From Verrucomicrobiota bacterium (GTDB lineage: Bacteria > Verrucomicrobiota > Verrucomicrobiia > Opitutales > UBA953), in NCBI GenBank assembly GCA_009924965.1, contig RFQN01000022.1:1-13503 (forward strand): a stretch of 13,503 nt of DNA, written 5' to 3'. Positions 9,104 to 13,503 of the stretch are shown piece by piece; within the stretch, counting starts at the first letter, position 1, and each line of letters begins with the position of its first letter. The translations under genes were made by a program, and so were the position numbers. The notes under the pieces are model-generated. The model worked only from the letters and a program-made list of their open reading frames with translations, was not told the DNA's origin and ran no database searches.

Positions 9104-11182
9104 ATGCGCGCCACTTGGTTGACTTTGCTCCTGTCGGCGGGGCTCTGCGCTCAGCAGAAGGACGTGGCTTTCCAGGAGGTGACGAACGCGGTCGTCGCGG
9201 GTTACTCCGAGGACGCCAAGGCGGAGCGCGCATGGGAGATGCGTTCTGCTTCCATGAAGCCCACGGCCGAAGCCGGCACCTGGGATCTGAACAAGCTCGA
9301 AGGGAAGTCCTTCAAGGACGGCAAGGTCGTACTCTCTTTCTCGAGTCCCTACGGCACGCTGATCCCGGCCAAGCACTTGGCCCGCGGCCCGTCGACCTTC
9401 AGCGCCCGTTCGCTGTCGTTCGACCTTAAGGGTATGGGCTGGAGCTGGCTGTCCAATCCGAAGGGCGATGTATTCGCGATCGAGTCCGACGTCGTCGCGG
9501 CGCTGGACCTCGCGAAGCCCATCACTAAGCGTCTTCGCGTTCGCTCAGAACGCCTCGAGGTGTCCCCGCGGCCGGAAGGGACCTTGCTCGTCTTTGTCGG
9601 TAAGGTCGTGTTGGAGCGCCTCGGTGAAAAGCTCACCTGCGAGCGCATCGAGTGCCTGCTCGACGATGGCCCGACCGGGGACAAGGCTTGCCGCTCGCTG
9701 AAGGCCAGTGGCGAGGTCGTCCGAACCTTCAATGGTCAGACGTTGCGTGGCGACCAGGCTTTCTTCGATCAAGCCAATGAACGCCTCACGGTGACCGGGT
9801 CGGTCCGCCTGTCCGAGCCGGGTCTGCAGGCGGATGGCCAGCGCCTCGAGCACGATGCCAAGGCCAATATCACGCGCCTATTCGCGGCCGACGGTCAGCG
9901 TGTCCACGTCAAGTCGGCCCGCTTGGGTCGCGAGGCTTCCGAGGCCTTCGGTCAGACCGCTTTGATCACCCGTGACGTCCAGGCGGACGCCAAGGTGCTG
10001 CAGTTGGATGGCGCCGCGGAATTCACCTCTGAGCAGGGGAAGGTGACCGCACAGCGCTTGATCGCCACCGATTCGCGGCTCAACGGAGACGTCCTCGTCG
10101 GCGAAGGCGACGTGCAAGGGTCCGCGGATGGCAATGTCTTCAAGGCCGGCAAGGCCCGTTGGGATCGTACCCGCCAAGAACTGCAGCTGGAGGGTCGGCC
10201 GCGTCTCCTCGAGCCGCGCGGCTTCGAAATCGCAGGTGCCACCATCCGCTCCGAGCTCCGTCTCCAGAAGGTCGTCGTCACGTCCTCTCCGGAAGATCGC
10301 GCCACGGTGAAACTGCCGTCCGAGGACGTCGATGGCCCGATTGGGTTGGCGCAAGCGGACCGTCTGTTCCTGACCAACGAAGCCGGCGCGGCCGAAGTGG
10401 ACCTCGTCGGCAACGTGCTGTACGCGGCTGGTGACGTCCGCACCGAGTCGCAGCGCATGGTCGCCTACGCGACGGCGAAGGTGATCAAGGGTAAGCCGAC
10501 TACCTTGGTACTGCAGAAGGTCTTCCTCACCGGTGCCGTCCGCTATGGCCAGCCTGGCCTCCGTTGTTCCGCGGAGCGTATCGATTACGTCCCGGCCGTG
10601 CAGATCGAAGAGATCCTCAAGAAGGATAACCTGCAGGGACGCCCGCGTCTCCTGACGTTGAGCGGCGGGTCGTTGGAAAACCGCCCGCGTCTGGGCGTCG
10701 ATTTCAGCAACGGGAAGTCCGCCGAATTCGTCGCCGACGCCCAGGAGGTCCTCACCACGCCGAAGATGACCAAGTTCTTCCTGCGCGGGGCGGTCGGCAT
10801 GCGGACCGAGGGGACGGATGCCACGTGCGACCTCTTGGAAGGCTTGGCGGAGCCGGATGCGAAGGGCAAGCAGGCCGCCCGCCTCATCGTCGGACGCGGC
10901 AACGTCAACGTCCTAGCCGGCGGCACCACCGCCTATGGCCGCACCTTGGAAGTCCGGCCAGAGGAGGGTGAGGCCAAGCTCTTTGGCGATGCCCGCATCC
11001 GCGACCCGCAGGGCAGGGAAGGCGTGCCCGCCAAGGAGATCACCTACGACATGAAGAAGCGCGTCTGGCGCATGGACCAGGCCCCCGACCCCAACCTGCC
11101 CGGGCAGGTCGTCCGCCCGAAGATTTTCCTGGGGTCCGACTTCACGCTCCCGCAGGTCAAAAGCCTCGACAAAGGACGCTGA
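9104..11182 (+). CDS. Large OstA/LptA-like periplasmic protein, probable LPS-transport bridge
   Basis: A 692-residue exported protein in the position normally held by lptC/lptA. The start MRATWLTLLLSAGLCA is a signal peptide with likely cleavage after Ala16; the Cys at 15 is not in a proper lipobox. Residues about 43-100 (WEMRSASMKP to SPYGTLIPAKHL) resemble the start of an LptC-type fold. Then come repeated OstA/LptA-like units of the form xADxLxxxxxxxxxxxxGxV: about 145-190 (VRSERLEVSPR, FVGKVVL), 215-250, 295-385, 416-500 (AQADRLFL, LRCSAERIDYV), 540-585 and 605-660. E. coli LptA is about 185 residues. The ATG at 9104 has GGAG 11 bases upstream; a GTG at 9092 is alternative. It starts 38 bases after fmt and lptB follows after 18 bases. 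The LPS-export role rests on these repeats and on lptB; domain borders are approximate. Confidence 0.78.
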   Translation: MRATWLTLLLSAGLCAQQKDVAFQEVTNAVVAGYSEDAKAERAWEMRSASMKPTAEAGTWDLNKLEGKSFKDGKVVLSFSSPYGTLIPAKHLARGPSTFSARSLSFDLKGMGWSWLSNPKGDVFAIESDVVAALDLAKPITKRLRVRSERLEVSPRPEGTLLVFVGKVVLERLGEKLTCERIECLLDDGPTGDKACRSLKASGEVVRTFNGQTLRGDQAFFDQANERLTVTGSVRLSEPGLQADGQRLEHDAKANITRLFAADGQRVHVKSARLGREASEAFGQTALITRDVQADAKVLQLDGAAEFTSEQGKVTAQRLIATDSRLNGDVLVGEGDVQGSADGNVFKAGKARWDRTRQELQLEGRPRLLEPRGFEIAGATIRSELRLQKVVVTSSPEDRATVKLPSEDVDGPIGLAQADRLFLTNEAGAAEVDLVGNVLYAAGDVRTESQRMVAYATAKVIKGKPTTLVLQKVFLTGAVRYGQPGLRCSAERIDYVPAVQIEEILKKDNLQGRPRLLTLSGGSLENRPRLGVDFSNGKSAEFVADAQEVLTTPKMTKFFLRGAVGMRTEGTDATCDLLEGLAEPDAKGKQAARLIVGRGNVNVLAGGTTAYGRTLEVRPEEGEAKLFGDARIRDPQGREGVPAKEITYDMKKRVWRMDQAPDPNLPGQVVRPKIFLGSDFTLPQVKSLDKGR

Positions 11183-11200
11183 GGGCTTCCTCATTTAAGC

Positions 11201-11941
11201 ATGGCAGACACCAGCGAAAAGGGCGTGGTCCGCGTCGAGTCGCTCGCCAAGCACTACGGCCCCAAGGTCGCCGTGCAGAACGTGAGCCTGCAGCTCAAGG
11301 CCGGCGAGATCGTCGGCTTGCTTGGCCCGAACGGCGCCGGCAAGACCACGACCTTCTACATGGTCGTAGGCTTGATTCCCGCTACCGCCGGCAAGGTCTT
11401 CCTGGATGGCCGCGACATCACCGAGATGCCCATGTGGCAGCGCGCGAAGTCGGGCCTCGGGTACCTGCCGCAGGAGGCCTCGATCTTCCGCAAGCTCTCC
11501 GTCTGGGATAACGTCATGGCCGTGGTCGAGACCTTGGACCTGCCCGGGCGCGAGGCCCAGGCGCGCACGGCCCAGCAGTTGGCCGACCTAGGGCTGGAGC
11601 GGCTGGCGCGTCAGCCGGCCTTCACGTTGTCGGGCGGTGAACGCCGACGCCTGGAAATCGCCCGTGCCTTGGCGACGGGCCCGCGCTTCCTGCTGATGGA
11701 CGAGCCCTTCAGTGGCGTCGACCCCATCTCCGTGGCGGAAGTCCAGTCCATCGTCCGACGCCTCAAGGAGCGTGGCATCGGGGTCCTCATCACCGACCAT
11801 AACGTGCGCGAAACGCTTTCCATCGTGGATCGGGCCTACCTGATCCACCAAGGACGCGTGCTTGTCTCCGGCACGCCGCAGGATATCGTCAATGACCCCG
11901 AAAGCCGCCGCCACTACCTCGGCGAAGGCTTTAAGCTTTAA
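11201..11941 (+). CDS. lptB: LPS export ABC transporter ATPase LptB
   Basis: The cytoplasmic ATPase that powers LPS extraction by LptBFG. The 246-residue product has Walker A GPNGAGKT at 42-49, the LptB-typical TTTFYMVVGLI, the Q-loop block GYLPQEASIFRKLSVWDNV (88-104), the ABC signature LSGGERRRLEIARAL (143-157), Walker B LLMDEPFSGVDPIS (164-177) and the switch histidine H200 in LITDHNVRETL. The FRKLSV and DEPFSGVDPI strings distinguish LptB from amino-acid LivF-type ATPases. It follows the LptA-like gene by 18 bases and precedes hprK by 5. The permeases lptF and lptG are not in the window. Confidence 0.96.
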   Translation: MADTSEKGVVRVESLAKHYGPKVAVQNVSLQLKAGEIVGLLGPNGAGKTTTFYMVVGLIPATAGKVFLDGRDITEMPMWQRAKSGLGYLPQEASIFRKLSVWDNVMAVVETLDLPGREAQARTAQQLADLGLERLARQPAFTLSGGERRRLEIARALATGPRFLLMDEPFSGVDPISVAEVQSIVRRLKERGIGVLITDHNVRETLSIVDRAYLIHQGRVLVSGTPQDIVNDPESRRHYLGEGFKL

Positions 11942-11946
11942 CCACC

Positions 11947-12921
11947 ATGTCCGACCTCGCTCCTGAAACCCGCCCCGAATCCGTCTCGGTCCGGGAGTTC
12001 TTCGATTCCTTCCGCGACATGCTGCAGATGGAGCTCCTCGCGGGCGCCGACGGCCTCGATAACGTCATCTCCGAGAAGTCCATCAACCGCCCGGCGTTGG
12101 CCGTGACGGGTTATTTCAAGGAGTTCGCCCATCGCCGCCTGCAGCTCTTCGGCGCTGGCGAAATGGCCTATTTGGCGGACCAGCCGGACAACGTGCGCGA
12201 GAAGTTGCTCGATGACGTCTTCTCCAAGCAGGTTCCCGCGGTCGTGGTCTCGCGTGGCCTGCAGGTCGACGCCTTGTTGAAGCGCTTGGCCGACAAGCAC
12301 CATGTGCCCATCATCCGCACGCAGCTGAAGTCCAAGGATTTCTCGGCTGAGGCGACCGTCCTGCTGGAGGAGAAGTTCGCGCCCCGCACCAACCTGCACG
12401 CCACCTTGGTCGACATCCGTGGCGTCGGCGTCCTGCTCCGCGGCGCTTCCGGCGTAGGCAAGAGCGAATGCGCCTTGGCGCTCATCGAGCGTGGCCACTC
12501 GCTCGTCGCCGACGACTACGTCATCGTGACGCTGATCGGCGACCGCGAACTCCAAGGTACTTCCAAGGAGCTGAACCGTGGCTACATGGAGTGCCGCGGC
12601 ATCGGCATCATCAACATCGCCTCGATCTTCGGCGTCCGCTCGGTGCGCCGCGAAAAGCGCGTCGACCTCGTCGTCACGTTCGTGCTCTGGCAGCCAGGCA
12701 TGGACGAGGAACGCTCGGGCTTGGAGGTCGAGACCTTTGAGATCCTTGGCCGCAAGGTGCCGCACATGACGATCCCGGTGCGTCCGGGCCGCGACATGGC
12801 GCGCTTGGTCGAAGTCGCCGCGATGGTGCAGGCCTTGCGCGGGATGGGGCACGACTCCGCGAAGGAGTTCAGCGACCGCCTCATCCAGCACATGAGTCGG
12901 GGCGATCAGAACAAGGCCTAA
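11947..12921 (+). CDS. hprK: HPr kinase/phosphorylase
   Basis: Phosphorylates and dephosphorylates a serine of HPr (or a relative), linking carbon status to PTS activity or regulation. The 324-residue product has the N-terminal DRTGG-like domain (about 10-140), the strand NLHATLVDIRGVGVLLRG leading into Walker A GASGVGKS at 166-173, the catalytic LVADD at 186-190, the family signature MECRGIGIINIASIFGVRSVR, and PVRPGRDMARLVE near the C-terminus. The length matches the usual 310-330. The start context is ACCACCATG without Shine-Dalgarno, 5 bases after lptB. The gene ends 3 bases from the convergent stop of the next gene. ptsH is not in the window, so its substrate here is assumed. Confidence 0.95.
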   Translation: MSDLAPETRPESVSVREFFDSFRDMLQMELLAGADGLDNVISEKSINRPALAVTGYFKEFAHRRLQLFGAGEMAYLADQPDNVREKLLDDVFSKQVPAVVVSRGLQVDALLKRLADKHHVPIIRTQLKSKDFSAEATVLLEEKFAPRTNLHATLVDIRGVGVLLRGASGVGKSECALALIERGHSLVADDYVIVTLIGDRELQGTSKELNRGYMECRGIGIINIASIFGVRSVRREKRVDLVVTFVLWQPGMDEERSGLEVETFEILGRKVPHMTIPVRPGRDMARLVEVAAMVQALRGMGHDSAKEFSDRLIQHMSRGDQNKA

Positions 12922-12924
12922 GGC

Positions 12925-13503
12925 CTAGTTCTTCGAACCGTCCCAACGGCAGTCGGCCATCACGCGCAGGCAGATCTCGCGGAGGTCGAACAGCGTGGCT
13001 TCCAACTCGCTCGAGGCTTCGGCCGAGCTTAAGCGGGCTTCGGTCGGAATCTGCGCAAGCAGGCCGATGGAATAGTTGATGGCCGAAAGGCCGCGCTTCA
13101 TGTGGACGAGCGCAAGGGACATGTCGCCGGTATCCGTGGCGTTGATGGCCATGACCATCTGGTGCTCCACATCCCAGAACGAGTGCATGAGGTCGGCGGC
13201 CGTGAGGGCGTTGATGGCCGGGCCGGAGTCCTGGCAGAGCTTGCGGAAGCAGACGGTCAGTTGGATGCCCAGCGCACGAGACACGATGTAGACCGGGTGC
13301 TGGTGGATGCAGTAGGGGAGGTCGGGGCCTTCCTGGTCGTCGTCGCCGGCTTCGTCAGGGGGGTCGCCCGGGCCCCAGTCGGCGTTTTCCCAGCCCATGC
13401 GGCGGGCGCTGACATCGAGTCGGTCGGGCAGGTCCTTGACCTCGGTGTAATAGGAAAGGAAGCGTCCGACCTCGAGGTCGTTGCGCTGGAGGTAGCCGGC
13501 CCA
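12925..13503 (-). CDS. Unidentified acidic-linker helical protein, 5' end beyond the window
   Basis: An open minus-strand frame runs from the right edge to a TAG at 12925-12927, giving 192 visible residues. An internal ATG at 13398 exists, but the frame stays open upstream with normal codon use (GYLQRNDLEVGRFLSYYTEVKDLPDRLDV), so I treat the gene as truncated by the window. A Gly/Asp/Glu/Pro-rich linker (GDPPDEAGDDDQEGPDLP) separates that part from a C-terminal half that looks all-helical (IVSRALGIQLTVCFRKLC, DLMHSFWDVEHQMVMAIN, LVHMKRGLSAINYSIGLL, SSELEATLFDLREICLRVM), like a four-helix bundle. No signal or catalytic motif is visible and I do not recognise the family. It is convergent with hprK, with 3 bases between stops. 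Confidence 0.75.
   Translation of the reverse strand, partial: WAGYLQRNDLEVGRFLSYYTEVKDLPDRLDVSARRMGWENADWGPGDPPDEAGDDDQEGPDLPYCIHQHPVYIVSRALGIQLTVCFRKLCQDSGPAINALTAADLMHSFWDVEHQMVMAINATDTGDMSLALVHMKRGLSAINYSIGLLAQIPTEARLSSAEASSELEATLFDLREICLRVMADCRWDGSKN

Noticed and set aside
9104..9151. Possible lipoprotein signal in the LptA-like protein
   Set aside because: The Cys at residue 15 is preceded by Leu, which does not fit the lipobox; a standard signal peptidase I site after Ala16 is more likely.
11938..12891. A 317-codon minus-strand frame over hprK
   Set aside because: Shadow of a complete HPr kinase; no recognisable domain.
12914..12926. Inverted repeat AGGCC-TAA-GGCCT around the hprK stop codon
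   Set aside because: Short stem, no T run on either strand; could form by chance from GGCC-rich codons.

Overview
The window is a gene-dense, high-GC, Gram-negative bacterial chromosome segment made almost entirely of housekeeping genes. LPS-export genes (an LptA-type protein and LptB), HPr kinase, a Fur-family regulator, an Lrp-family regulator and start sites mostly without Shine-Dalgarno sequences fit the Verrucomicrobiota (Opitutae-like). That placement is inference from gene content and style; there is no rRNA or other taxonomic marker. I see no CRISPR array, tRNA, insertion sequence, phage gene or origin.

Layout. (1) Positions 1-827, plus strand: the C-terminus of an unidentified Ala/Lys-rich protein, then shikimate kinase (aroK). 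(2) Positions 799-3479, minus strand: a Fur-family regulator overlapping nadA (quinolinate synthase) by 4 bases, an AT-rich 160-base gap, a small helix-turn-helix protein, and aat (leucyl/phenylalanyl-tRNA-protein transferase), whose 3' end overlaps that of aroK. (3) Positions 3480-3585: the divergent control region between fur and the next operon. (4) Positions 3586-12921, plus strand: one long tightly packed run of DAHP synthase, Lrp/AsnC regulator, class I/II aminotransferase, der, fmt, a 692-residue OstA/LptA-like protein, lptB and hprK. (5) Positions 12925-13503, minus strand: an unidentified protein that runs off the window.

How the genes work together. DAHP synthase, shikimate kinase and probably the aminotransferase belong to aromatic amino-acid synthesis, and the Lrp-type protein between the first and last of the operon trio is a natural candidate for their amino-acid-sensing control. 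Der (ribosome assembly) and Fmt (initiator tRNA formylation) serve translation. The large LptA-like protein and LptB serve lipopolysaccharide export. HprK is a carbon-state kinase, here placed directly behind lptB. NadA makes the NAD precursor quinolinate with a 4Fe-4S cluster and is translationally coupled to a Fur-like regulator that lacks most of the usual sensory metal ligands.

Nothing here is a wholly new system on sequence evidence. The points most worth a second look are the degenerate Fur-like protein tied to nadA, the oversized LptA-slot protein, two candidate operators (1919-1941 and 3471-3527), and the long basic tail on Der.
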